64,000 nucleotides of DNA, taken from positions 23,110,679-23,174,678 of the forward strand of contig NC_091175.1 of assembly GCF_040958095.1 (NCBI RefSeq), read 5' to 3'. Origin of the DNA: Procambarus clarkii. Its lineage: Eukaryota; Arthropoda; Malacostraca; Decapoda; Cambaridae. The translations under genes and the position numbers were made by a program. The notes beneath the pieces were generated by a model. The model did no database searches. It had not been told where the DNA came from and saw only the letters and a list, made by a program, of their open reading frames with translations. How positions within the stretch are numbered: position 1 is the first letter of the stretch; every line of letters starts with the position of its first letter. Positions 1 to 15,254 of this stretch are shown here, piece by piece.

Positions 1-3000
1 CCGAAAATATGTCAATTACTGAAAGCGGCTATGGGTCACCTTTCGCCCAAACCCCCTTGTATTTTTCAAAATATCTCAAACATCCCAAATTCGACGCTTG
101 AGTCATATTTTGGAGTCAAATTCTAACTCTCTGCACGTATTCGCAGTTTGAAATTACGGCTTTTTATACCAAAAATATGCCAAATACTTAAAGTCGAGAT
201 GGGTCAAATTTTGCCCAAAACCCCCCTACAATTTTCAAAATATCCCAAATATCCCAAATTCAACGCCTGAACCATATTTTTGAGCCAAATTCTGGCTCTC
301 TGCACGTATTCGCAGTTTGAAATTACGAATTTTTATACCGAAAATATGCAAATTACTGAAAGCAGCCATGGGTCACATTTTGCACAACCCCCCCCCCCCT
401 GCAGTTTTCAAAATATCCCAAACATCCCAAATTCGACACCTGAACAATATTTTGGAGCCAAATTCAGGCTCTCTGTACGTAATCGCAGTTTATAATTACG
501 ACTTTTTTATGCCGAAAATATGCCAATTACTGAAAGCTACGATGGGTCACATTTTGCCGAAATCCCCCTGCAGTTTTGAAATAATCCCAAATATTCCAAA
601 TTAAACGCCTGAGTCATATTTTGGAGACAAAATTTTGGCTCTCTGCACGTATTCGCAGTAGGAAATTACGACTTTTTATACCGAAAATATGCCAATTACT
701 GAAAGCAACGATGGGTCTCATTTTGCCCAAACCCGCCTGCAGTTTTCAAAATATCCTAAACATTCCAAATTAGATGCCTGAGCCATATTTTGGAGACAAG
801 TTCTAGCTCACTGCACGTATTCGCAGTGTGAAATTACGACTTTTTATACCGAGAATATGCCAATTATTGAAAGCAGCGATAAGTCACATTTTGCCCAAAC
901 CCCCTTGCAGTTTTCAAAATATCCAAATCACCCCAAATTCGACGCCTAAGCCATATTTTCGAGTCAAATTCTGGCACTCTGCAAGTATTCGCAGTTTGAA
1001 ATTACAACTTGTTATACCGAAAGTATGCCAATTACTGAGAGCGGCGATGGGTCACATTTTGCCCAAACCCCCTTGCAGTTTTCAAAATATCCCAAACATT
1101 CCAAATTCGACCCAAGAGCCATATTTTGGAGCCAAGTTCTGGCTCACTTCACGTATTCGCAGTTTTAAATTATGACATTTTATACCGAAAATATGCCAAT
1201 TACTGAAAGAAGCGATGAGTCCCATTTTGCCCAAACCTTTTTGCAGTTTTCAAAATATCCCAAACATCCCAAATTCGACGCCTGAGCCGTATTTTGGAGC
1301 CAAATTCTGGCTCTAAGCTCGTATTCGCAGTTTGAAATTACGAATTTTTATACCGAAATTATGCCAATTACTGAAAGCGTGGATGGGTCACATTTTGCCC
1401 AAACCCATTTGCAGTTTTGAAAATATCCCAACCATCTTAAATCGACGCCTGAGCCATATTTTGGAGCCAAGTTCTGGCTCACTGCATGTATTCGCAGTGT
1501 GAAATTGAAACTTTTTATAACGAAAATATGCAAATTACTGAAAGCGGCGATGAGTCAAATTTTGCACAAACCCCCCTGCAGTTTTGAAAATATCCCAAAC
1601 ATCCCAAATTTGACGCCTGAGCCATATTTTGGAGCCAAATTATGGCTCTCTGCACATAATCACAGTGTGAAATTAGGACTTTTTTATACCGAAAATATGT
1701 CAATTACTGAAAGCGGCAATTGGTCAAATTTTGACCAAACCCCCCTGCAGTTTTCAGAATATCCCAACCATCTTAAATCGACGCCTGAGCAATATTTTGG
1801 AGCCAAATTCTGGCTCTCACCAAGTATTCGCGGTTTTAAATTACTACTTTTTATACCGAAAATATGTCAATTACTGAAAGCTGCGATGGGTCACATCTTC
1901 CTAAAAAAACCTGCAGTTTTCAAATTATCCAAACATTCCAAACTCGACACCTGAGCCATATTTTGGAGCCAAGTTCCAGCTCACTGCACGTATTCTCAGT
2001 TTGAAATTACGACATTTTATTCCGAAAATATGCCAATTACTGAAAGCGGCGATGGGTCACATTTTGCCCAAACTCCCCCTGCAGTTTTCAAAATATTCTA
2101 AACATCCCAAATTCAACGCCTGAGCCATATTTTGGAGCCAAATTCTGGCTCTCTACCCCGAATTCGCAGTTTATAATTACGAATTTTTATGCCGAAAATA
2201 TGCAAATTACTGAAAGCGGCGATGGATCACATTTTGCCGGAACCTCCCTGCAGTTTTCAAAATATCCCAAACTTCCAAAATTTGACCCCAGAGCCATATT
2301 TTGGATCCAAATTGTGGCTCTCTGCACGTATTCGCAGTTTAAAATTACGACTTTTTATACCGAAAATATGCCAATTACTGAAAGCGGCGATGGGTCACAT
2401 TTTGCCCCCCCCCCCCTGCAATTTTAACAATATCCCAAACATCCCAAATTTGACGCCTAAGCCATATAAAGGAGCCAAATTCTGGCTCTCTGCACGTAAC
2501 CGCAGTTTGAAATTACGACTTTTTATACCGAAAATATGCTAATTACTGACAACAGCGATGGGTCACATTTTGCCCAATCACCTCTGCAGTTTTCAAAATA
2601 ACCTAAACATCCTAAATTTGAAACCTGAGCCATATTTTGGAGCCAAATTCTGGCTCTAAGTTCATATTCGCAGTTTGAAATTACAACTTTTTATACCGAA
2701 AATATACCAATTACTGAAATTAGCGATGGGTCACATTTTGCACAAACCCCCCCTGCAGTTTTCAAAATATCCCAAACATTCCAAATTCGAAGCCTGGGTC
2801 ATATTTTGGAGCTAAACTCTAACTCTTTGCACGTATACGCAGTGTGGAATTACGATTTTTTATTCCGATAATATGCCAATTACTGAAAGCGGGAAAGGGT
2901 CACATTTTGCCCAAACCCCCTTGTATTTTTCAAAATATCTCAAACATCCCAAATTCGACGCTTGAGTCATATTTTGGAGTCAAATTCTAACTCTCAGCAT

Positions 3001-6000
3001 GTATTCGCAGTTTGAAATTCCGGCTTTCTATACCAAAAATATGCCAATTACTTAAAGCGGCGATGGGTCAAATTTTGCCCAAACCCTCCTATGCAGTTTT
3101 CAAAATGTCCCAAATATCCCAAATTCGACGCCTGAGCCAATCTTTTTAGCCAAATTCTGGCTCTCTGCACGTATTCGCAGTTTGAAATTACGACTTTTTA
3201 TACCGAAAATATGCCAATTAATGAAAGCGGCGATGGGTCAAATTTTGCTGAAACCCCCCTGCAGTTTTTAAAATATCCTAAACATTCCAAATTCGACGCC
3301 TGAGCCATATTTTGGAGACAAGTTCTAGCTCACTGCACGTATTCGCATTGTGAAATTACGACTTTTTATACAGAAAATATGTCAATTATTGAAAGCAGCA
3401 ATAAGTCACATTTTGCCCAAACCCCTCTGCAATTTTCAAAATATCCAAAACATCTCAAATTCGACGCCTGAGCAATATTTTGAAACCAAATTCTAAGTCT
3501 TTGCACGTATTCGCAGTTTGAAATAACGACGTTTTATACCGAAAATATGCCAATTACTGAAAGCAGCGAAGGGTCACACTTTGCCCAAACCCCCTTGCAG
3601 TTTTCAAAATATCCCAATCATCCCAAATTCGACGCCTGAGCCATATTTTCGAGTCAAATTCTGGCACTCTGCAAGTATTCGCAGTTTGAAATTACAACAT
3701 GTTATACCGAAAGTATGCCAATTACTGAAAGCGGCGATGGGTCAAATTTTGCCCAAACCTCCCTGCAGTTTTCAAAATATTTCAAACATCCCAAATTCGA
3801 CGCTTGAGCCATATATTGGAGCCAGATTCTGGCTCTCTGCACGTAATCGCAAATTGAAATAACGACTTTTATACCGAAAATATGCTAATTACTGACAGCA
3901 GCGACGGTTCACATTTTGCCAAATCCCCCCCTGCAGTTTTCAAAATATCCTAAACATCCCAAATTTGATACCTGATCCCTATTTTGGAGCCAAATTCTGG
4001 CTCTAAGCGCGTATTCGCAGTTTGAAATTACGACTTTTTATACCTAAAACGTGTCAATTACTGAAAGCGGTGATTGGTCACATTTTGCCCAATTCCCCCT
4101 TGCAGTTTTCAAAGTTTCCCAAACATTCCAAACTCAACATCTGAAGCATATTTTGGAGCCAAGTTCTGGCTCTTTGCACGTATTCGCAGTGTGAAATTAC
4201 GACTTTTTATAACGAAAATATGCCAATTATTGAAAGCAGCGATAAGTCACATTTTGCCCAAACCCCTCTGCAGTTCTCAAAATATCTAAACCATCTCAAA
4301 TTCGACACCTGAGCAATATTTTGGAGCCAAATTCTGGCTCTCTCCACGTATTTGCAGATGGAAATTACGACTTTTTATACCGAAAATATGCCAAGTACTG
4401 AGAGCGACGATAGGTCACATTTTGCCCAAACCCCCCTGCACTTTTCAAAATTTCGCGTAGATCTAAAATTCGACGCATGTGTCATGTTTTGGAGCCAAAT
4501 TCTTAATCTCTGCACGTATACGCAGCTTGACATTACGATAATTTATACCGAAAATATGCAAATTATTGAAACTAGCGATGGGTCACATTTTGCTCAAACA
4601 ACCCTGCAGTTTTCAAAATATCTCAAACATCCCAAATTCGACGCCTATGCCATATTTTGGAGCCTAATTCTGGCTCTAAGCTCGTATTTGCAGTTTGAAA
4701 TTACGATTTTTTATACCGAAATTATGCCAATTACTAAAAGCGTCGATGTGTCACATTTTGCCCAAACCCCTTTGCAGTTTTCAAAAAATCCCAAACATTA
4801 AACTCGACACATGAGTCATATTTTGGAGCCAAGTTCTGGCTCACTGCATGTATTCGCAGTGTGAAATTGAAACTTTTTTATAACGAAAATATGCAAATTA
4901 CTGAAAGCGGCGATGAGTCACATTTTGCCCAAACCCCTTTGCAGTTTTCAAAAAATCCCAAACATTAAACTCGAACCCTGAGCAATATTTTGGAGCCAAA
5001 TTCTGGCTCTCTCCACGTATTCGCAGTTTTAAATTATAACTTTTTATACCGAAAATATGTCAATTACTGAAAGCGGCTATGGGTCACCTTTCGCCCAAAC
5101 CCCCTTGTATTTTTCAAAATATCTCAAACATCCCAAATTCGACGCCTGAGCCATATTTTGGAGCCAAATTCTGGCTCTAAGCTCGTATTCGCAGTGTGAA
5201 ATTACTACTTTTTATACGGAAAATTTTCGAATTACTGAAAGCGTCGATGGGTCGCATTTTGCCCAAACACCCCTGCAGTTTTCAAAATATCTCAAACATT
5301 CCAAATTCGACGCCTGAGCCATATTTTGGAGACAAGTTCTAGCTCACTGCACGTATTCGCAAATTGAAATTACGACTTTTTATACCGAAAATATGCCAGT
5401 TATTGAAAGCAGCGATAAGTCACATTTTGCCCAAACTCTCTGCAGTTTTCAAAATACCCAAAACATCTCAAATTCGACGCCTGAGCAATATTTTGGAGTC
5501 AAATTCTAGCTCTCTCCACGTATTCGCAGTTTGAAATTACGAATTTTATACCGAAAATATGACAATTACTGGAAGAAGCGATTGGTCCCATTTTGCCCAA
5601 ACCCCTTTGCAGTTTTCAAAATATCCCAAACATCCTTAATTCGAAGCGTGGGCCATATATTTGAGCCAAATTATTGCTCTCTTCACGTATTTTCAGTGTG
5701 ATATTACGACTTTTTATACCGAAAATATGTCAATTACGGAAAGCTGCGATGGGTCACAATTTGCTCAAACCCCCCTGCAATTTCCAAAGTAGCCCAAAAA
5801 TCCCAAATTGGACGCCTGAGCCATATTTTGGAGTCAAATTCTGCCTCTCTTCACGTATTCACAGTTTGAAATTACGGCCTTTTTTACCGAAAATATGCCA
5901 ATTATTGAAAGCGGCGATGAGTCACATTCCCTCATTCCCACCCCCCCCCCTTGCAATGTTCAAAATATCCCAAACATCCCAAATTCGGAGCCTGAGCCAA

Positions 6001-8184
6001 TTTAGGAGCCAAATTCTAAGTTTTTGCAATTATTCGCAGTTTGAAATTACGACTTTTTATACCGAAAATATGTCAAGTACTGTGAGCGACGATAGGTCAC
6101 ATTTTGCTCAAAACCCAAGCACTTTTAAAAATATATCGGGAAGATCCCAAATTCGACGCCTGTGTCTTATTTTGGAGCCAAATTCTGGCTCTCTGCACGT
6201 ATTCGCAGTTTGAAATTACTATAATTTATACCGAAAATCTGCAAATTACTGAAACAGGAGATAGGTCACAATTTGCTCAAACCCTCTTGCAGTTTTCAAA
6301 ATATCCCAAACATCCCAAATTTGACGCCTGAGCCATATATTGGAGCCAAATTATGGCTCTCTGCATGTATTCTCAGTGTGAAATTACGACTTTTTATACT
6401 GAAAATATACTAATTACTAAAAGCAGCGATGAGTCACATTTTGCCCAAAACCCACCTGCAGTTTTCAAATTATCCGAAACAACCCAAATTTGACGCCTGA
6501 GCCATTTATTGGAGCAAAATTCTGGCACTCTGCACGTATTCGCAGTTTAAAATTACGACTTTTTATACCGAAAATATGCTAATTACTGACTGCAGCGATA
6601 AGTCACATTTTGCCTAATCCACCCTGCAGTTTTTAAAATATCCCAAACATCCCAAATTTGAAACATGAACCATATTTTGGAGCTAAATTCTGGCTCTAAG
6701 CTCGTATTCGCAGTTTGAAATTACGACTTTTTTTTACCGAAAATATGCCAATTATGGAAAGCGGCGATGGGTCACATTTTGCCCAATCCCCCTTGCAGTT
6801 TTGAAAATATCCAAAACATCCCAAATACGACGCATGAGTCATATTTTGGAGCCAAGTTCTGTCTCTCTGCACGTATTCGCAGTTGGAAACTACGACTTTT
6901 TATAACAACAATATGCCAATTACTGAGAGCGGCGATGGGTCACAATTTGCCCAAACCCCCTGCAGTTTTAAAATATCTCAAACATCGCAAATTCCACGCC
7001 TGAGCCATATTTTGGAGCCAAATTCTGGATCTCTGCACGTATTCACAGTATGAAATTACGATTTTTATATCGAAAATATGCCAATTACTTAAAGCGTCGA
7101 TGGGACTCATTTTGCCCAGACCTCTCTGCAGTTTTCAAAATATCCCAAACATTCCAAATTCGACGCCTGAGACATATTTTGGACCCAAATTCTGGCTCTC
7201 TGCACATATTCGCAGTTTGAAATTACGACTTTTTATATCGAAAATATACCAATTACTGAAAGAAGCGATGAGCCCCTTTTGCCCAAAACCGCTTTGCAGT
7301 TTTCAAAATATCTCAAACATCCCAAATTCGACGCCTGAGCCATATTTTGGAGCCTAATTATGGCTCTAAGCTCGTATTTGCAGTTTGAAATTACGATTTT
7401 TTGTACCGAAATTATGCCAATTACTAAAAGCATCGATGTGTCACATTTTGCCCAAACCCCTTTGCAGTTTTCAAAAAATCCCAAACATTAAACTCGACAC
7501 ATGAGTCATATTTTGGAGCCATATTCTGGCTCACTGCATGTATTCGCAGTGTGAAATTGAAACTTTTTATAACGAAAATATGCAAATTACTGAAAGCGGC
7601 GATGAGTCACATTTTGCCCAAACCCCTTTGCAGTTCTCAAAAAATCCCAAACATTAAACTCGAACCCTGAGCAATATTTTGGAGCCAAATTCTGGCTCTC
7701 TCCACGTATTCGCAGTTTTAAATTATAACTTTTATACCGAAAATATGTCAATTACTGAAAGCGGCTATGGGTCACCTTTCGCCCAAACCCCCTTGTATTT
7801 TTCAAAATATCTCAAACATCCCAAATTCGACGCTTGAACCATATATTGGAGCCAAATTCTGGCTCTCTGCACGTAATCGCAAATTGAAATTACGAATTTT
7901 TATACCGATAATATGCTAATTACTGACAGCAGCGACGGTTCACATTTTGCCCAATCCCCCCCTGCAGTTTTCAAAATATCCTAAACATCCCAAATTTGAA
8001 ACCTGAGCCATATTTTGGAGCCAAATTCTGGCTCTAAGCTCGTATTCGCAGTGTGAAATTACTACTTTTTATACCAAAAATATGCCAATTACTGAAAGCG
8101 GCGAAAGGTCCCCTTTCGCCCAAACCCCCTTGTATTTTTCAAAATATCCCAAACATCCCAAATTCGGCGCTTGAGTCATATTTT

Positions 8185-11100
8185 GGAGTCAAATTCTAAC
8201 TCTCTGCACGTATTCGCAGTTTGAAATTACGGCTTTTTATACCAAAAATATGCCAAATACTTAAAGCCGAGATGGGTCAAATTTTGCCCAAAACCCCCCT
8301 ACAATTTTCAAAATATCCCAAATATCACCAAATTCAACGCCTGAACCATATTTTTGAGCCAAATTCTGGCTCTCTGCACGTATTCGCAGTTTGAAATTAC
8401 GACTTTTTATACCGAAAATATGCAAATTACTGAAAGCAGCCATGGGTCACATTTTGCACAACCCCCCCCCCCCTGCAGTTTTCAAAATATCCCAAACATC
8501 CCAAATTCGACACCTGAACAATATTTTGGAGCCAAATTCAGGCTCTCTGTACGTAATCGCAGTTTATAATTACGACTTTTTTATGCCGAAAATATGCCAA
8601 TTACTGAAAGCTACGATGGGTCACATTTTGCCGAAATCCCCCTGCAGTTTTGAAATAATCCCAAATATTCCAAATTAAACGCCTGAGTCATATTTTGGAG
8701 ACAAAATTTTGGCTCTCTGCACGTATTCGCAGTATGAAATTACGACTTTTTATACCGAAAATATGCCAATTACTGAAAGCAACGATGGGTCTCATTTTGC
8801 CCAAACCCGCCTGCAGTTTTCAAAATATCCTAAACATTCCAAATTAGATGCCTGAGCCATATTTTGGAGACAAGTTCTAGCTCACTGCACGTATTCGCAG
8901 TGTGAAATTACGACTTTTTATACCGAGAATATGCCAATTATTGAAAGCAGCGATAAGTCACATTTTGCCCAAACCCCCTTGCAGTTTTCAAAATATCCAA
9001 ATCACCCCAAATTCGACGCCTAAGCCATATTTTCGAGTCAAATTCTGGCACTCTGCAAGTATTCGCAGTTTGAAATTACAACTTGTTATACCGAAAGTAT
9101 TCCAATTACTGAGAGCGGCGATGGGTCACATTTTGCCCAAACCCCCTTGCAGTTTTCAAAATATCCCAAACATTCCAAACTCGACCCAAGAGCCATATTT
9201 TGGAGCCAAGTTCTGGCTCACTTCACGTATTCGCAGTTTTAAATTATGACATTTTATACCGAAAATATGCCAATTACTGAAAGAAGCGATGAGTCCCATT
9301 TTGCCCAAACCTTTTTGCAGTTTTCAAAATATCCCAAACATCCCAAATTCGACGCCTGAGCCGTATTTTGGAGCCAAATTCTGGCTCTACGCTCGTATTC
9401 GCAGTTTGAAATTACGAATTTTTATACCGAAATTATGCCAATTACTGAAAGCGTGGATGGGTCACATTTTGCCCAAACCCATTTGCAGTTTTGAAAATAT
9501 CCCAACCATCTTAAATCGACGCCTGAGCCATATTTTGGAGCCAAGTTCTGGCTCACTGCATGTATTCGCAGTGTGAAATTGAAACTTTTTATAACGAAAA
9601 TATGCAAATTACTGAAAGCGGCGATGAGTCAAATTTTGCACAAACCCCCCTGCAGTTTTGAAAATATCCCAAACATCCCAAATTTGACGCCTGAGCCATA
9701 TTTTGGAGCCAAATTATGGCTCTCTGCACATAATCACAGTGTGAAATTAGGACTTTTTTATACCGAAAATATGTCAATTACTGAAAGCGGCAATTGGTCA
9801 AATTTTGACCAAACCCCCCTGCAGTTTTCAGAATATCCCAACCATCTTAAATCGACGCCTGAGCAATATTTTGGAGCCAAATTCTGGCTCTCACCAAGTA
9901 TTCGCGGTTTTAAATTACTACTTTTTATACCGAAAATATGTCAATTACTGAAAGCTGCGATGGGTCACATCTTCCTAAAAAAACCTGCAGTTTTCAAATT
10001 ATCCAAACATTCCAAACTCGACACCTGAGCCATATTTTGGAGCCAAGTTCCAGCTCACTGCACGTATTCTCAGTTTGAAATTACGACATTTTATTCCGAA
10101 AATATGCCAATTACTGAAAGCGGCGATGGGTCACATTTTGCCCAAACTCCCCCTGCAGTTTTCAAAATATTCTAAACATCCCAAATTCAACGCCTGAGCC
10201 ATATTTTGGAGCCAAATTCTGGCTCTCTACCCCGAATTCGCAGTTTATAATTACGAATTTTTATGCCGAAAATATGCAAATTACTGAAAGCGGCGATGGA
10301 TCACATTTTGCCGGAACCTCCCTGCAGTTTTCAAAATATCCCAAACTTCCAAAATTTGACCCCAGAGCCATATTTTGGATCCAAATTGTGGCTCTCTGCA
10401 CGTATTCGCAGTTTAAAATTACGACTTTTTATACCGAAAATATGCCAATTACTGAAAGCGGCGATGGGTCACATTTTGCCCCCCCCCCCTGCAATTTTAA
10501 CAATATCCCAAACATCCCAAATTTGACGCCTAAGCCATATAAAGGAGCCAAATTCTGGCTCTCTGCACGTAACCGCAGTTTGAAATTACGACTTTTTATA
10601 CCGAAAATATGCTAATTACTGACAACAGCGATGGGTCACATTTTGCCCAATCACCTCTGCAGTTTTCAAAATAACCTAAACATCCTAAATTTGAAACCTG
10701 AGCCATATTTTGGAGCCAAATTCTGGCTCTAAGTTCATATTCGCAGTTTGAAATTACAACTTTTTATACCGAAAATATACCAATTACTGAAATTAGCGAT
10801 GGGTCACATTTTGCACAAACCCCCCCTGCAGTTTTCAAAATATCCCAAACATTCCAAATTCGAAGCCTGGGTCATATTTTGGAGCTAAACTCTAACTCTT
10901 TGCACGTATACGCAGTGTGGAATTACGATTTTTTATTCCGATAATATGCCAATTACTGAAAGCGGGAAAGGGTCACATTTTGCCCAAACCCCCTTGTATT
11001 TTTCAAAATATCTCAAACATCCCAAATTCGACGCTTGAGTCATATTTTGGAGTCAAATTCTAACTCTCAGCATGTATTCGCAGTTTGAAATTCCGGCTTT

Positions 11101-14100
11101 CTATACCAAAAATATGCCAATTACTTAAAGCGGCGATGGGTCAAATTTTGCCCAAACCCTCCTATGCAGTTTTCAAAATGTCCCAAATATCCCAAATTCG
11201 ACGCCTGAGCCAATCTTTTTAGCCAAATTCTGGCTCTCTGCACGTATTCGCAGTTTGAAATTACGACTTTTTATACCGAAAATATGCCAATTAATGAAAG
11301 CGGCGATGGGTCAAATTTTGCTGAAACCCCCCTGCAGTTTTTAAAATATCCTAAACATTCCAAATTCGACGCCTGAGCCATATTTTGGAGACAAGTTCTA
11401 GCTCACTGCACGTATTCGCATTGTGAAATTACGACTTTTTATACAGAAAATGTCAATTATTGAAAGCAGCAATAAGTCACATTTTGCCCAAACCCCTCTG
11501 CAATTTTCAAAATATCCAAAACATCTCAAATTCGACGCCTGAGCAATATTTTGAAACCAAATTCTAAGTCTTTGCACGTATTCGCAGTTTGAAATAACGA
11601 CGTTTTATACCGAAAATATGCCAATTACTGAAAGCAGCGAAGGGTCACACTTTGCCCAAACCCCCTTGCAGTTTTCAAAATATCCCAATCATCCCAAATT
11701 CGACGCCTGAGCCATATTTTGGAGTCAAATTCTAACTCTCTGCACGTATTCGCAGTTTGAAATTACGGCTTTTTATACCAAAAATATGCCAAATACTTAA
11801 AGCCGAGATGGGTCAAATTTTGCCCAAAACCCCCCTACAATTTTCAAAATATCCCAAATATCCCAAATTCAACGCCTGAACCATATTTTTGAGCCAAATT
11901 CTGGCTCTCTGCACGTATTCGCAGTTTGAAATTACGACTTTTTATACCGAAAATATGCAAATTACTGAAAGCAGCCATGGGTCACATTTTGCACAACCCC
12001 CCCCCCCCTGCAGTTTTCAAAATATCCAAAACATCCCAAATTCGACACCTGAACAATATTTTGGAGCCAAATTCAGGCTCTCTGTACGTAATCGCAGTTT
12101 ATAATTACGACTTTTTTATGCCGAAAATATGCCAATTACTGAAAGCTACGATGGGTCACATTTTGCCGAAATCCCCCTGCAGTTTTGAAATAATCCCAAA
12201 TATTCCAAATTAAACGCCTGAGTCATATTTTAGAGACAAAATTTTGGCTCTCTGCACGTATTCGCAGTATGAAATTACGACTTTTTATACCGAAAATATG
12301 CCAATTACTGAAAGCAACGATGGGTCTCATTTTGCCCAAACCCGCCTGCAGTTTTCAAAATATCCTAAACATTCCAAATTAGATGCCTGAGCCATATTTT
12401 GGAGACAAGTTCTAGCTCACTGCACGTATTCGCAGTGTGAAATTACGACTTTTTATACCGAGAATATGCCAATTATTGAAAGCAGCGATAAGTCACATTT
12501 TGCCCAAACCCCCTTGCAGTTTTCAAAATATCCAAATCACCCCAAATTCGACGCCTAAGCCATATTTTCGAGTCAAATTCTGGCACTCTGCAAGTATTCG
12601 CAGTTTGAAATTACAACTTGTTATACCGAAAGTATGCCAATTACTGAGAGCGGCGATGGGTCACATTTTGCCCAAACCCCCTTGCAGTTTTCAAAATATC
12701 CCAAACATTCCAAACTCGACCCAAGAGCCATATTTTGGAGCCAAGTTCTGGCTCACTTCACGTATTCGCAGTTTTAAATTATGACATTTTATACCGAAAA
12801 TATGCCAATTACTGAAAGAAGCGATGAGTCCCATTTTGCCCAAACCTTTTTGCAGTTTTCAAAATATCCCAAACATCCCAAATTCGACGCCTGAGCCGTA
12901 TTTTGGAGCCAAATTCTGGCTCTACGCTCGTATTCGCAGTTTGAAATTACGAATTTTTATACCGAAATTATGCCAATTACTGAAAGCGTGGATGGGTCAC
13001 ATTTTGCCCAAACCCATTTGCAGTTTTGAAAATATCCCAACCATCTTAAATCGACGCCTGAGCCATATTTTGGAGCCAAGTTCTGGCTCACTGCATGTAT
13101 TCGCAGTGTGAAATTGAAACTTTTTATAACGAAAATATGCAAATTACTGAAAGCGGCGATGAGTCAAATTTTGCACAAACCCCCCTGCAGTTTTGAAAAT
13201 ATCCCAAACATCCCAAATTTGACGCCTGAGCCATATTTTGGAGCCAAATTATGGCTCTCTGCACATAATCACAGTGTGAAATTAGGACTTTTTTATACCG
13301 AAAATATGTCAATTACTGAAAGCGGCAATTGGTCAAATTTTGACCAAACCCCCCTGCAGTTTTCAGAATATCCCAACCATCTTAAATCGACGCCTGAGCA
13401 ATATTTTGGAGCCAAATTCTGGCTCTCACCAAGTATTCGCGGTTTTAAATTACTACTTTTTATACCGAAAATATGTCAATTACTGAAAGCTGCGATGGGT
13501 CACATCTTCCTAAAAAAACCTGCAGTTTTCAAATTATCCAAACATTCCAAACTCGACACCTGAGCCATATTTTGGAGCCAAGTTCCAGCTCACTGCACGT
13601 ATTCTCAGTTTGAAATTACGACATTTTATTCCGAAAATATGCCAATTACTGAAAGCGGCGATGGGTCACATTTTGCCCAAACTCCCCCTGCAGTTTTCAA
13701 AATATTCTAAACATCCCAAATTCAACGCCTGAGCCATATTTTGGAGCCAAATTCTGGCTCTCTACCCCGAATTCGCAGTTTATAATTACGAATTTTTATG
13801 CCGAAAATATGCAAATTACTGAAAGCGGCGATGGATCACATTTTGCCGGAACCTCCCTGCAGTTTTCAAAATATCCCAAACTTCCAAAATTTGACCCCAG
13901 AGCCATATTTTGGATCCAAATTGTGGCTCTCTGCACGTATTCGCAGTTTAAAATTACGACTTTTTATACCGAAAATATGCCAATTACTGAAAGCGGCGAT
14001 GGGTCACATTTTGCCCCCCCCCCCTGCAATTTTAACAATATCCCAAACATCCCAAATTTGACGCCTAAGCCATATAAAGGAGCCAAATTCTGGCTCTCTG

Positions 14101-15254
14101 CACGTAACCGCAGTTTGAAATTACGACTTTTTATACCGAAAATATGCTAATTACTGACAACAGCGATGGGTCACATTTTGCCCAATCACCTCTGCAGTTT
14201 TCAAAATAACCTAAACATCCTAAATTTGAAACCTGAGCCATATTTTGGAGCCAAATTCTGGCTCTAAGTTCATATTCGCAGTTTGAAATTACAACTTTTT
14301 ATACCGAAAATATACCAATTACTGAAATTAGCGATGGGTCACATTTTGCACAAACCCCCCCTGCAGTTTTCAAAATATCCCAAACATTCCAAATTCGAAG
14401 CCTGGGTCATATTTTGGAGCTAAACTCTAACTCTTTGCACGTATACGCAGTGTGGAATTACGATTTTTTATTCCGATAATATGCCAATTACTGAAAGCGG
14501 GAAAGGGTCACATTTTGCCCAAACCCCCTTGTATTTTTCAAAATATCTCAAACATCCCAAATTCGACGCTTGAGTCATATTTTGGAGTCAAATTCTAACT
14601 CTCAGCATGTATTCGCAGTTTGAAATTCCGGCTTTCTATACCAAAAATATGCCAATTACTTAAAGCGGCGATGGGTCAAATTTTGCCCAAACCCTCCTAT
14701 GCAGTTTTCAAAATGTCCCAAATATCCCAAATTCGACGCCTGAGCCAATCTTTTTAGCCAAATTCTGGCTCTCTGCACGTATTCGCAGTTTGAAATTACG
14801 ACTTTTTATACCGAAAATATGCCAATTAATGAAAGCGGCGATGGGTCAAATTTTGCTGAAACCCCCCTGCAGTTTTTAAAATATCCTAAACATTCCAAAT
14901 TCGACGCCTGAGCCATATTTTGGAGACAAGTTCTAGCTCACTGCACGTATTCGCATTGTGAAATTACGACTTTTTATACAGAAAATGTCAATTATTGAAA
15001 GCAGCAATAAGTCACATTTTGCCCAAACCCCTCTGCAATTTTCAAAATATCCAAAACATCTCAAATTCGACGCCTGAGCAATATTTTGAAACCAAATTCT
15101 AAGTCTTTGCACGTATTCGCAGTTTGAAATAACGACGTTTTATACCGAAAATATGCCAATTACTGAAAGCAGCGAAGGGTCACACTTTGCCCAAACCCCC
15201 TTGCAGTTTTCAAAATATCCCAATCATCCCAAATTCGACGCCTGAGCCATATTT
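8185..15254 (+). repeat. Two tandem copies of a ~3,535-bp (21-monomer) higher-order unit
   Basis: Sequence from about 8,185 to 11,719 repeats from about 11,720 to 15,254 with a constant offset of 3,535 bp; for example the block at 8,902-9,249 recurs at 12,437-12,784. The junction is visible near 11,715: the monomer that at 3,640 continues with TTTTCGAGTCAAATTCTGGC instead jumps back to the TTTTGGAGTCAAATTCTAAC form found at 8,185. This is the product expected from unequal exchange between out-of-register monomers. The same unit is also present at 1-3,650 (offset 8,074) and in part at 20,800-23,690. Confidence 0.9.
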
